DNA of 64,000 nucleotides. It comes from Haliotis asinina. Taxonomy: Eukaryota > Mollusca > Gastropoda > Lepetellida > Haliotidae. Position 1 is the first letter of the stretch. Every line of letters begins with the position of its first letter. The notes beneath the pieces are model-generated. The model did not search any database. It saw nothing but the letters and a program-made list of their open reading frames with translations, and had not been told where the DNA came from. The stretch is taken from assembly GCF_037392515.1 (NCBI RefSeq), contig NC_090290.1, positions 33,811,753-33,875,752 on the forward strand. Direction: 5' to 3'. Made by a program: the position numbers and the translations under genes. Shown in pieces: positions 24,401-39,400 of this stretch.

Positions 24401-27400
24401 TAGACTTAATACATTTACTTCATCATATCAACTCTATCAGAGGAATAGATTTTTCACCAAAACCAATGTACCGAACTGTACCATTTAAATTAAATTCCAG
24501 AGGGTAAACCAGTCAACTGGAAGTATTCAGTTGGTGAATGAAGAGACTTTATGGTATTTCCAGTCATAGTCATTGTGCATACGTCAAAGTTTCCCTAGTG
24601 CAACTGTCGCGCCTGTCCAGATTGGGAGTTGGAGACTTGTTTTGCTAAGAGTCAGCTAAATTAGCAGTAATCACTTAAATTCGTTTCCCCACGGGGACAC
24701 TGAAACATGTCAGAAATGAAAATCACTTGTCATTGGTGAGTTTTCTGTTGTTGAGTGGTATGCGGAATTGACAGCTGGGTGACACGAGTTAAGCTCTGCA
24801 GACTAAATCGGGGAAGGGAGGACATGGATGTGTTCATTGCTGCTGAGGTGTGAGACTGGAGGTTGGGGGGGGGGGGGGGGGGAGTGGTTGTGGGAGGAGG
24901 GGAGTTGGAGTAGGGGAAAGGAGGGAGTTGGTAGGTAATGGAAGAAGAAATGAAGTTTTTCAGTCACTGAAATATTTGGGTTCTTCCGAGGCACTTGGAA
25001 CGACAGGGAAGCTTAGTGGTTAAAGCTTTTGCTCGTGACGCCGAAGAGCCAGGGTGGATTTCCCATATGGGTACAGTGTGTGAAACCCATTTCTGGTGTC
25101 TCTTGCCGTGATATTGCTGGAATATGAGCGGCGGAAAACCAAACTCACTTGCTTACAGCGACATGCATCATATTCCTACGGCCGATAACTGTGCCCAATG
25201 TGTCATTTGATAAACCGTATATATGACTGAAAAACAACTATTGCTATCAAACAAAGTTTCATACATGATCTAATACTATTGGATACTATTGGTTGACACA
25301 TGTCATCAGTTCCCAACTGCGCAGTTCAATGCTCATGTTGTTGGTCACCGGAGTGTCTGGTCCAGATTCGATTATTTACAGACCGCCACCATATAGCTGG
25401 AATATTGCTGAGTGTGGCGTAAAACTAAACTCACTCACTCACTGTAACGAATTCTATATGTCTCATGGTTTGCTTCTTGCTTCCGATCTGATCAGATGGG
25501 GATGTATCAGTACCGTGGAATAACTCATAAGTCAAGCGAAAGTTTTCCTCGATATTTTAGCCTTGTTTGGCAAGGATGGACACTTGACTTTCACAGTCAG
25601 TTAACGCCCTTGTCTGCTGGGGATCTATCGTAACATCGGGTACGTCTATGTCAAACATTTGATTTTCTGTCTGTAAAAAGTGTATTAAATTTGATTGTCA
25701 ATTAAGGTTCCGGATACCATTAAAATGAAACTGAATCAAACACGCTTCGCAATATGCACGAATACATTGATTACAGAGATCGATAAAAACTAAAACAGCC
25801 CACAAAACTTCCATTGCCTGAGAGGTATCAATCGTAACATCGGGAACAACTATGTCAAACTTGATTTATACATATACTTGTAATTCTGTTTGAAAAATTG
25901 CATTATCTTTTTGTGACGGGCCATTGTCTCAGTGAAGTTACGCCAGTTACGAATTGATGAAAAAGTGAATGAAAGAAGGAGGAAAATGAAAACTAGTCCC
26001 ATATTTCCATGTGTATTACAAACAAAATATCATTCACAATAGTAATAATCGGAAGGAATAACGCTTTCTACATCCAACCATTCCGCCATATACACGAAAC
26101 AACATGCAACATCTGATAACGAGGAAAGATCGAGTGGCAGAGGCATTTAGTCTAACGCGACAATGAAAATCCTACATCATCTAAACAAAGGTAGTAACAT
26201 TTGTCCATGATAGGTCAGTGTCCACATTGTACAGCCTATTCCAAGCTGCTATTAACAAATGAAACACAAAGATATTAATGAAACCCGAAGGTTTATAGTG
26301 TCCTTGAGTTGACTAGCTATGTTCATCTGCAGGCAATACCATTCGATAGCTGAAGTAGTCGTCTCAAAGTACGATACTGTCTTACAGATGCATACTTAAA
26401 GCCATTGAGGCAATTACATGTACGTATACTTTAGTCAACTCATGTAATTTGTTCTGACTGATTAACTTTATTCCCAAACGTAAGATGTAACTGAAATACC
26501 CTGATTGTTTTCCTACTGAAACTCGACCTGTATGACCTGAAACTGGCAATGATGTCGCAGACAAGGAAAGGTAGCCTCCTTTACCTGCAGAGGCTGGTAT
26601 TTACAGTTATAAAAATGAGATTTATCCGTTGTTAGCTTCCCTATAATTCCCAGCAATATCTGTTCAGTTGGATGCTCTTATGACCATACATTATAGAACT
26701 AGATTTCAGAGTAAATGCAAAATATCTACCAGGAACTAGATCGAAAAATAGATATGTTTTTACACTATTACTGACAATACTGTAGGGGTTGAAGGATTTA
26801 ATGATGATTAAAGATGCGCGTTTAGTAGGTGCAAAACTAAACATACAGCCACGAGAGTGAGATGAACATACATAAAAAAACCCTGCAAATCAGACTTTTC
26901 TTTTCATTAGGAAGAAATTTTAAACGAAAAACTAGTTGCATTTAAGACCACACTCAGCACCTTTCTGCTATATGACGGCGATGGGTTAACGATGGAGCTT
27001 GGAAAAGACATACGACAGACATCAAGAGCATCGCTGTTCACAACTGTGATGCGATGAGGTCCATCAACGAGATCAGCGCCATGACAGTTGCATCAAGGGA
27101 CGAACAAGGCTTTCCTAACCAGGGTCAAAACCGGGCAACAGGTGTTTTCTCATTACGTTGAAGATTTTTTTCGAACCAGGGTTAAACCAGGACAACACGT
27201 GATCCCTCATTACCTTGAAGGCTTAGATTCTCATGGGAACTCGTCTCATGGGAACAAGAAGATGTATCCACAGGGTTTCTTCTGAACAGGGACAAAACAG
27301 GGCAACATGGTTATGTGGTCTATGGCTTCGTTGAAGGCCTGGGTTCGAGTCGTCTCATGGGAACAGCAAGATGTATCCACAAAGATTGTTTTGACAAGGG

Positions 27401-30400
27401 TCAAAACAGGGCAACATGGTGAAGTGTTCTATCGCTACGTTAAGGACCTGAGTTCGAGTTTAAGAGTGATAACAAGTGACACCCATTTTGACGTTATCAT
27501 GTAGCTGAACCCATGGCAGTTATTTACGCAATCGTACATCGTAAAACACTTAACCGTTGCAATAGTGGCCCACTGCTTCTTCTGCGTGAAATTACTACGT
27601 GACAGCGGGAATCTCATTCAGTGTCTGGGGAGGGGGTGCCACTGGTCCGACCTGCGTGCTTCAGGAACGAGATGTATCCGCAACATGACATGCTTGTTCT
27701 ATTCATGACAAGGTGCTCAACTAGAATGTCATACGTTAGTCCAGGGATTACATGGTCTGTCTTTACAGGGCCAGTGTCTATCAGGGGTGGATTTGTTAGT
27801 GTCTGCTGTGTTATAACACTTGGTTTGTATGATGTGGGATTGGGACTGGATTGGGGAAGTTTCTCTTCACGGTGAATTTTGTTGGGCAGATGATGATGTT
27901 TTTGATGTTGGCTGGTGCAGTGTCTTCAGGGGGATAGTGCCATCTTTCAATATGCAACAATGAATAGCCTTAAATATGTATCCTACTTTTATGAAGGTCA
28001 TGATGTAGCTGAAGGAACGCCGACGTCACTGTAAATTGTAAGTAACTCACTCACGTGGGCACGTGAATGATCGCGGGTGAATGTATATTGCCTTGCGGTG
28101 CATCAGGAACTTTGCAGTTATTCGAGACACGGTGATAGCGAGGAACCATTAATCACATCATAATACACTTCAGCCATATACATCGTCAGGTATCAAGTCG
28201 TATACACCCAAAATCCCGTGTACAAATAGAAATAATTGATCTCTGTTATATACAGTAAGCTATTATCGGAAATAGTCAAGAGAAAACATCATACTGTTAG
28301 AAGTTGGCTGCCTCACTGGTAGATGTGGAAATGGAATTATCCTCTAACCCAGACATTGTTACTGTCGTGATAGACAACCATTTAACTTATGAGATGGAAG
28401 AGCAGCGAGGACACTCCTCCGTGTAAGAGAGAAACAATCTCACCAATCCATGTGTCAGTTGGTATTACCCTCGCCATGGTCGTAATGGCAGCGGTATTAC
28501 AAGATACCCTCAATATTGTCTCACTGACGACGTCATATGTCCCACGTGACTATCACAGCTAAGAAAGCAACACCCTTGATTTCTGTCATGTCTTGGAAAG
28601 AAACATGATTCTGGCTCAATGACATATATCTACTCATTTCTAAGAAACTACATCACCGTGTGTATCAGTTCTTTTGTACACATGTCAGATTCATTTCACG
28701 ATATTTGGAGTGAGTGAGTGAGTAAGTTAATATTTATCGTCACATCGGCAATATTGTCGCCACATCGTGACGAGAACAGTTTAATTTATACATACATTAA
28801 GATCAATAAATTGAAAAAGTAAAAACCTGACATTGAAGGACAGTAAAAAGTTAGACTATTACAGATATGAACATTGAAAGCTAAGACATTGCAATTAAAG
28901 AGGACAATATGATAGAAAACACGGGCTACAGATAGCAACAGTATTTGGAGGTTCCGTACAATTTTAAATGCTAACTTGCAATGGGTACGAGCATATAATT
29001 GCAACGTAAAGCTGTGACTGGGGACATTGTAGATCACTTGTTCACTCTTACTGTTGTCATCTTGTTATCCAGTGGAAAATGTGTTACTTCTTTGATAAAT
29101 GTACTTGGACTTAAAATGTCCTTAAGGAATGAACGTTGGCCTTGAAAGTTAAATGAATGTACACACATATGAATGTACTATTCACAGATGGTTTTTTCTT
29201 ACCGTGAAGTTCACACACAGAGAAAAAATAACATCCCTAGGGTTTATATCAGGTGAGAATATTCTCCCAATAACTGACACAATATGATAAATTATGCTCA
29301 CAATTTGGACTGTTTCATTGGTCAACCTGCATATCTGAAACAGGATGAGTGATTGACTGTTAAGGGCTTTAACACGATATAAATACTTATGCCTCATTAC
29401 CGAGTGTCATGATGATGTCGGAGAACCGAGATGCAGGTCGTATACTTAACTAATTCACTATTTTCGTGAAATTTTGCTGCTATTTTGCTTCTGACAACCG
29501 CTCAATTATTTCTCACAGACAGTTTAATAGTATGGCGTCAGTAGGATAGCGCGGTCGGCTGTGACAGAACACTCCCGACTGAAGTGCCTGGCATATTTTA
29601 TGAAGTACGTAACGTTCAAGATGGCTTTATGAGGAGAAACATATGCTTGTTGGGTCAAGTTAAGTATTCATTCTCTGATGAATGGTATCTGGATAAGTAC
29701 CATGTCATATAAGGCCTTCCTTTTCCCTTGTCCCACGGGACCAACTGTCAGGGACACAAAGGCATATCACTTCTGTCTCAGCGGGTATGAGTAGGATGAA
29801 CCAATTAGTATTACCAAGAGATGTTCCGTCAAACTGATTGCTCATGACCTCCAGCCATCTGGGCATTAGTCTTAAACAGATTTTTGTTGGAAGACAAATG
29901 GATCTGACACAAGTTAAGAAACGTCCATAGACACAATAAGGGCATTTACTTTTAAGCCAAATCTCAATTCAAGTCACATCTATATTTTGCAAAAGCTCAA
30001 TTGGCCTAAGGAGAGCTGAGAATGGAAAAGGTTATATCACTAAATAATGTTACTAAAGACCCATGGCCAGTATCCCCTCCTAGGGTCCAGAGAAAGTTGA
30101 GAAGTGGGCAGAAACTGCATTATACATATCTACTTCTGAAAACAACCCAATGCCCGCCCTCTGACATCTGTGAGGAACTTACCAGGGTTGATGGTCCAAA
30201 TAAAACACCAGTCAACACTGTTGCCCTTTCATGGGTGCCCAGTAGAGGAGACAACAGACTTAAAAACATTAGAACATGACAGAGAGTGATAATTATAATT
30301 TTCTACTATACCTTTCTAAATTGAAGTAAAATGTTAAGGGGCTCCTTTCACGAAGCAACCTTTCCTAAGTTTAACCTTAACTCGGAGTCTCCCATCGTTT

Positions 30401-33400
30401 ATCACTGCACATAGGCTACCTTAGACTTAAGTAACCCTAGTGCAATGTGAAAGAATGGGAACTAAGACTTTCTGGTGTGTTCACCATGTTACGACTTTCC
30501 TTACCACAGTGTGTTCTCTAAACTAATCCCAGTCCACCCTTTCGTCAAAACCACCACCCACCCATCCCCACCCCCTTCAACTAGTGTGATGGTTTAAGCA
30601 CAACTCTCATCGTCCTCGGGTGTGCGCCCAACCACAACCACTACCGGGGTGTTCACTTAAGCAGAGCTCCCCTTCTTTCATGGCGGTCGAAGAACCACAA
30701 CTCTTCTTATCATGGTGGATTATGCAAACTAACCCACCCCACCATTCACCAAACCTAAATTCCCATCCTACCAGGGTGTTCCACAAACAACAATACACTT
30801 CTACTAGGATATTCAGTTAACGACAACCCTCTGCTTCCTGAATCTTAAGAGTATCCAAGCTCAATGTTCGGATAGTTTCACGCCTTCCAAAACAGCAGGT
30901 TAGTTGACTGCCAGCAGTATATCAAAGCTGATGTATGATTGCCACGGAACGCCTTTGACTAGATTAGCTGAGCCATGTCTTTAAAGAAAGACTAGAACGC
31001 TGACAACTACAAACACCGTCCAACATACCCCAGACTCATCGAGAAGCATATTAACTGCGCAGGAGAGAACTTTCATGACAGTCATAAGACAAGCAACAAT
31101 TGACTGCCGGACTAGAAACTGCGGAGGATTAAATACAAGCGAATTAAGTTATTTCTAATGCCGAAAACAGTGTCAATCCCGGATGCGAAACTAGATTAGA
31201 ATACAGGACTAGGTCCAGAGGAGAATAATTATGTTTTTGTACCAACAATTACTGTTGTAAATATGCGATTTAGGTGTGACTGTTAGCGGGAAACTACTTA
31301 ATATCTCTTGATAAGAACACTTATAATTGCATTGTAACACTGTTACTTGGTGGCGGCGTCCTCTGTCCTTTTAACCATATATAATGTACTACTACGCCTT
31401 CTTCTTGAAAGAATATAGAAGAACTTGTTAGGAGTAATATTATTACAAGGCTATAAAATTGAAGAGGAAGGTCAAAATGGAACAGGAAGTTTAAAAGATT
31501 AAAAATCCTTTTGTGTTAGCGTAGGTGCGTGTGTGTGTTGTTAGTTCGTCAAGGAAGGGAGGGGAAGCCTAGAGGTTAAACCGATCGTTTGTCACACCGA
31601 AGACCTGAGTTTGATTCCCCAGTTGGGCGTGTCCTCGATAAATGATAAATGTTGCGATAAAGTGGAGTAAAACTTCATAATTTGCTCCCTCACTCGTCAA
31701 TGAACACAACATCGGATATTAGTTTATTTTACGTACAGTTAAAAATGCACTGTCGAACACGGAATCTGAAACATGGACGTTACCTTTAAATATGGACTAC
31801 TTTCCCATACTGAAACGTGCAGTAAAGCTAAACGTCTCGTACTGCAACACTGGGACATTTGGACTGTGCTTGGATTTTCAGGACATATGTACATAGATGT
31901 ATGTATGAACTCAACAATGACCTTTGATTTAAATAGATATTGCTTTTTCACTGCAACGTTTTTTAACTGCTTAACACCCGGTGTCATCACTATTCGAAAG
32001 TGATTCATGACGCATGTGATATAGTCGGAATCGTCTAATGGCAAGGGAGTGCAAGGAGACTTCTTGTGTGTGTGCCATTCTCTTATTCCTTGAGTTTCCT
32101 TTTGATATCCATCTTCTTAAAGACCGCAACTGTCTGGACTAATGTGAACCATGCGATATAGAGCCGACATGGACATGGACAATAACTTCTATATATCCAA
32201 TCAGCAATCATGCATGTTTACGTATTTCTATACAATGAATACTTAATGGACATGGACATGGACAATAACTTCTATATATCCAATCAGCAATCATGCATGT
32301 TTACGTATTTCTATACAATGAATACTTAATGGATATGGACATGGACAATAACTTCTATATATCCAATCAGCAATCATGCATGTTTACGTATTTCTATACA
32401 ATGAATACTTAATGGATATGGACATGGACAATAACTTCTATATATCCAATCAGCAATCATGCATGTTTACGTATTTCTATACAATGAATACTTAATGGAC
32501 ATGGACATGGACAATAACTTCTATATATCCAATCAGCAATCATGCATGTTTACGTATTTCTATACAATGAATACTTAATGGACATGGACATGGACAATAA
32601 CTCATATATATCCAATCAGCAATCATGCATGTTTACGTATTTCTATACAATGAATACTTAATGGATATGGACATGGACAATAACTTCTATATATCCAATC
32701 AGCAATCATGCATGTTTACGTATTTCTATACAATGAATACTTAATGGATATGGACATGGACAATAACTTCTATATATCCAAGCAGCAATCATGCATGTTT
32801 ACGTATTTCTATACAATGAATACTTAATGGATATGGACATGGACAATAACTTCTATATATCCAATCAGCAATCATGCATGTTTACGTATTTCTATACAAT
32901 GAATACTTAATGGATATGGACATGGACAATAACTTCTATATATCCAATCAGCAATCATGCATGTTTACGTATTTCTATACAATGAATACTTAATGGACAT
33001 GGACATGGACAATAACTTCTATATATCCAATCAGCAATCATGCATGTTTACGTATTTCTATACAATGAATACTTAATGGATATGGACATGGACAATAACT
33101 TCTATATATCCAATCAGCAATCATGCATGTTTACGTATTTCTATACAATGAATACTTAATGGATATGGACATGGACAATAACTTCTATATATCCAATCAG
33201 CAATCATGCATGTTTACGTATTTCTATACAATGAATACTTAATGGACATGGACATGGACAATAACTTCTATATATCCAATCAGCAATCATGCATGTTTAC
33301 GTATTTCTATACAATGAATACTTAATGGACATGGACATGGACAATAACTCATATATATCCAATCAGCAATCATGCATGTTTACGTATTTCTATACAATGA

Positions 33401-36400
33401 ATACTTAATGGATATGGACATGGACAATAACTTCTATATATCCAATCAGCAATCATGCATGTTTACGTATTTCTATACAATGAATACTTAATGGATATGG
33501 ACATGGACAATAACTTCTATATATCCAAGCAGCAATCATGCATGTTTACGTATTTCTATACAATGAATACTTAATGGATATGGACATGGACAATAACTTC
33601 TATATATCCAAGCAGCAATCATGCATGTTTACGTATTTCTATACAATGAATACTTAATGGATATGGACATGGACAATAACTTCTATATATCCAATCAGCA
33701 ATCATGCATGTTTACGTATTTCTATACAATGAATACTTAATGGACATGGACATGGACAATAACTTCTATATATCCAATCAGCAATCATGCATGTTTACGT
33801 ATTTCTATACAATGAATACTTAATGGACATGGACATGGACAATAACTTCTATATATCCAATCAGCAATCATGCATGTTTACGTATTTCTATACAATGAAT
33901 ACTTAATGGATATGGACATGGACAATAACTTCTATATATCCAATCAGCAATCATGCATGTTTACGTATTTCTATACAATGAATACTTAATGGACATGGAC
34001 ATGGACAATAACTTCTATATATCCAATCAGCAATCATGCATGTTTACGTATTTCTATACAATGAATACTTAATGGACATGGACATGGACAATAACTTCTA
34101 TATATCCAATCAGCAATCATGCATGTTTACGTATTTCTATACAATGAATACTTAATGGACATGGACATGGACAATAACTCATATATATCCAATCAGCAAT
34201 CATGCATGTTTACGTATTTCTATACAATGAATACTTAATGGATATGGACATGGACAATAACTTCTATATATCCAATCAGCAATCATGCATGTTTACGTAT
34301 TTCTATACAATGAATACTTAATGGACATGGACATGGACAATAACTTCTATATATCCAATCAGCAATCATGCATGTTTACGTATTTCTATACAATGAATAC
34401 TTAATGGACATGGACATGGACAATAACTTCTATATATCCAATCAGCAATCATGCATGTTTACGTATTTCTATACAATGAATACTTTATGGACATGGACAT
34501 GGACAATAACTTCTATATATCCAATCAGCAATCATGCATGTTTACGTATTTCTATACCTTGAATACTTAATGGATATGGACATACATTTCGCTTGCTTTG
34601 AAATATCAAACTAAGACACCGGATACACACTGACATTTCTTTCTCTGAAAGAACTGAATGACTGCAAATCAAATCCCGTTCCGTAAACTTTGGATATTAT
34701 TGGTTGCCTCAAACTCCTCAACCTTGGCTAAGGTTACCTTAAAAAGAGACAAGATGTAATTACTCTCAATCAAATACCCCTGGCACTGATACTTGTCAGT
34801 AATCTAACTGATAATGGACAAAAATCTAATTCTTCCTCCACGAGTTTGTGATGAAACTGGAAAAAATGAGGTTTTATTTTTAGTATCACAGTATGACCGA
34901 GTGAACTGATGCAGCTCGGAATCGCACGTATGAGACATGTAACTTCACCGTGGGTGTGTATGCAAACAAGGTGCATTCACAAACTCGTTTCACACCCATG
35001 CTATTCTACGTTCACACACTGTTATGTAACTATTGTTTCTGGCAGCAGTTGTGGCTTCACAATGTAACCGCGGGGACTGATCTTGTCCTTCAAAGTCCGC
35101 TAAGATGACTGGTCAAATTACATGAAAGTGTGAGTTACAGTTTATAAATAACGTTAGTACCAGCTCAGCCCTACTGTGACTGAAACATCTTGTACCTGTC
35201 ATTTTGTAGCACAATAAACAGAAGGACATAATATATAATACCACTAATAATTTAAACAACAACAACTACAACAACAACAACAAAAACCAATAAAATAACA
35301 ACAAAACACGAAAACAAACATATAGTAGTAAATTGAAACATCTGACTATTAGATCACGATACAAAAAGTACAAGCTGTTCCCCAACATATAAGATATAGT
35401 CACCCTGCTAGAGACCATGGGACGTAGGGTACGTATACTTCCTTCATGGTGTTCCTTAGTTGCTGGTGATTTCAAATAAAATCAACCAGAAACACAGGTA
35501 GCTGCATTACCACTAAAAGGGTAACATGACATGTTATACTATTGACGAAAGCATCGAGTTAATTGCACAATATGAAGTCGTCCAGTATCTCACAAATCAC
35601 ATTAAGAGAAACTGTTGCCAACACTGATGATCATCTGTTTCTTCGACATACTATCAACGTTCTTGAATTCCACTCCTTATTGATGTTATTATACTTTCAT
35701 GAAGAAACCACTGAGTAATTCTAGCCTAATATAGAGTTTCAGATCATACTAACAAACAGTACCAATACTTGCGACATTTTGTCCAATCAGTGCTCCCTAT
35801 CTGCGAGGGTCTGCCAACAATAAGACCTAATGAGTTCTGATGATAACATCATGCTTGTTTCGGGTGGTAATGGATCGGGATGCAGATATTGAGAGTAATG
35901 TCTTACAGATACCTGATACAAAGACGTCTATAACTCACCAGACCTAATGAATAAGGCACATTACACCCGTTATCTCCTCGTGTTAATGTTGGACTAATAG
36001 GTATATGTGTGTGGAAACAAAACCATTGAAATCAGATCTGGTTATACGTATGCTGTATGTCTGCTGTTCTGTCTCGGTCAATAACATTTGGCGGAAGGTC
36101 TTTGTGGGAGATCACAGTCCGTTAGGTACGTGGATCATTTAGAGACTAAAATATGACCTCACCCCATATGACAGTGCATATTAACATATCCTATTTCCTG
36201 TTGGAACTATCTGATTGTACGATACGGAAAGTCTGAAACTGTCAGAGTGACAATTACAATGAACATTGTGTTAGTTTTAGAACATCGCTAAAAATAAATG
36301 TTGTCAACGCATATATGTCAAAAGGAAAACTAACTCAGAATTGGTGAAGACCAAGGAATACGTTGAATCCAAACGTATCAGTTGGATATACAATAAACAG

Positions 36401-39400
36401 ATGACATTAAGAGATAGATCATTGTGCAATGATTGTATCTAGGAATGGACAAACCTATCAAGAATATTTTAATACATGTAACTTTTAAAGGTGTTGGTAA
36501 AGTAGAGATCAAAGGGTCATTTCCAGTCGAAATTCCCACACTATTGCCTTCATTATAGAAATTGGTCAAATATATAGTGGTAGGAAAACCAAAACATGAA
36601 AACACCAACACATATTAGTCTGACAAATCTTATAACTCCACAGGAAATCAATAGATATACTAGATGGGACGCAGATTCATTGACTCCTGTAATCTGTTAT
36701 AGTCCTAAGCAAACGTTTTAAGCCTTGGGAGATAAGCAAGCAACAAATCACCTCTTAAGGATGCCTGCATTATTTCAGAGGAAAAAGATTGATTTCTTTT
36801 GCTTAATAGCATTATATTGTAGTCAGCTTTCCGAAGACACGATCGTGTTACCAAAACACTTCTTTATCTACTTCTCTGGAAATCATTTGTTCGAGCTTTA
36901 TCAAACCAAGTGAAACTGTTTATCTCTTTATCGTTTCTGTTTACAATGTGCAGACACCCTATCAAGCATGAATCAACTACCTTCAATAGAACGTTTTTTA
37001 AAGACTTCGTCTGTATTTTCACACGAGCAATACACGTTATTATAACCTGTGCTTTACTGACGGCCAATTCTCCTAATTTGTTAAAATACACCACTTTGTT
37101 TTCTTCTGGAAATAAAAAAATACATCCTTAAACTAGATTTCAGGCACGATGGCCAAGGTTCAGATGTCATGTCAGCGTTCTTATTGAGTACTTTTAGGTT
37201 GACAGACTAGATTGGTTTTACTGGTAAATGTTGATCCTCAAATAATACGCTGGTGTTGTTTTAGTGTGGAGTCAATTGCATGTAATCGCTGTGAAAATAC
37301 ACGGTACATTTAGTATTAAACACCAAAAATGTCGGTTAATATTGGAAGGCGCTTCGTAGACGCACTTCGTTTCGTTCCTGAAACATGTCTGCACCTAACT
37401 TTTAAGAGCCATTTCTTACACAAACATATTAATACTGCGCTGACACAGTGTAGGGGGGGTGGGGGGTGGGGGTGGGGTCAGTTTTAATAAGTCGGGGAGT
37501 GATTTTGCCAAATGTGAAACGACTTAATATATTTTCACTGAAGTGAGGGTATGCACAATGTACATTTGTGATTGCGTATTGGTCCCTGTTTTATTTCCAT
37601 TCACTTGTTCCCATCAGTATAAAGATCTGAAGACCCGGAATCAGGTTGTCAGACTCGCTCAGACTTGGTCGACACATGCCATGGAATCCCAGTTTATAAA
37701 TTGATGCTCATGTTGATGATCACTGCATTGTCTAGTCCACACCGTGTCATATTGTTGTAAAGAAGGTAAATAACAGGAAAGCAAGACCTGAAAGATTGCT
37801 GTCTGCTCGGTGGAAGGGCGTAGACAGGTAATGCGTAATATAATAATATGCATGTTCCATTTCAGCATTTCCGGCCAAAGAGGATGATGGGAGGAAACTT
37901 GAGCACGTGATACGTCAGGTGATCGCTAACCGGAACAACCTCGGAGGAGCAGTGAGGGCATCATCTGGTGACAGAAGCGCACTTCTGGCTCAGATATTAG
38001 ATATTGCACGTGCAAACTCGCAGAAAAGAAACAACACTCCAGTCGGTAAGTCTATGTTAGTTAGACGCCGTTAAGCATTCGTTCTTTTGATCTTTATCTC
38101 CGTATAAACAGGATCTATGACTAATCGAATCCGGACCGGAGGCTGATATCATGAGCAGTTATCCATTGGTGGCAAGTGGTACTCTGCACAGAAATCAGGT
38201 CGCAATTCAGCTGAAGTTAGGCAACTCGGACGGTCCTTACATGGGTGACGTGTTTGACAGCTTGACTCTTACGAGTTTCTATGACTACCGCCCTGCCCCA
38301 AAGCGAAGCACATGTGCTACATGTGGTCTCGTCTTTGGCAAGTGAGTTTGTTAAAAAAATTGCCTCTGTTCACCCTGGAGAAGATGGGTACGGGTTGGAT
38401 AAAGGTCATGTGACTACAACTATCTAGCGCTTAACAGGCAGCTTGGGCTATCCGGAGTACTAAAAATCAGGCTATTTGCTGTGTTGCGTGGAGATAAGCG
38501 CATTATAAGACATCTCATTATGATGATGATGATGTTTTACAGTGAAGATAGAAAGTCAGTCAGGCCGGCAAGACTCATCATCAGCTCAGGGCCCTTGCCC
38601 CCACAAGCGCTGCCTAGTCGATCCTAATAATAACTTTCTGCAGAATAGGTAGCCTTATGCATTACCCAGAGTGTCAGAAGTGCTGTGCTCCCAGTGCGCC
38701 AAGAGATCAGGAGGTACCACATCAAGGGCACCGGGAACAATAGGGAGCCTGACGAGAGTGTACCTGGGATGCAAGGGAGACATGTTAGAGGCGAAGTCCA
38801 CATATTTAGTATGCTTTTCCTGAATCTTGCCAATAACGTTGCTGTCAAAAAGTACAAAAAGTTCTATGATGCAAATATATTCATAAGCTTTTAAAAATTA
38901 GCAAAGAGCTCAAAATCAGGTTTGTTGGCTGGAATGCTTCTGAGGCCGTATACAGGCCTATTCCATAGAAGCAACATATTTCACGACGTCCTGGACATGT
39001 TCAGGGTCATATCATGGATGGATCTCAGAGTTAAAGCCACAAGCATGGCGGAGGCGGTAGTAGAAACAGCTAGCCATGCCATCATGTCTTTTAAGATATG
39101 CTGTTTGTGCCAAGGAAGGGCATCCACTGACCTGTTATTATTATCCATGCCGACAGGATACGGTTGCACGTCAATCACGTAATAATAACCACCAGTTATA
39201 GAGAATGGTATAGATTAGCCAAAAGAAATGAAATACACAACTGTTGCTAACACGTCATTTTCTTTTGGACAGCATACGCCGGTATTGGTGGAGGAAACGC
39301 TGGCAGAAGGTAGGTTGACAGTGTTGCTGCAAGCGTTGTGGCTTACTTCGCTGTGGAGCGTTACGACGACGATCTGCAGTCACGTCATCGACGGCCCGAT

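Noticed and set aside
32166..34582. CRISPR-like or coding interpretation of the regular repeats
   Set aside because: Units are contiguous with no unique spacers, and 83 bp is not a multiple of three. It is a satellite array in eukaryotic DNA.
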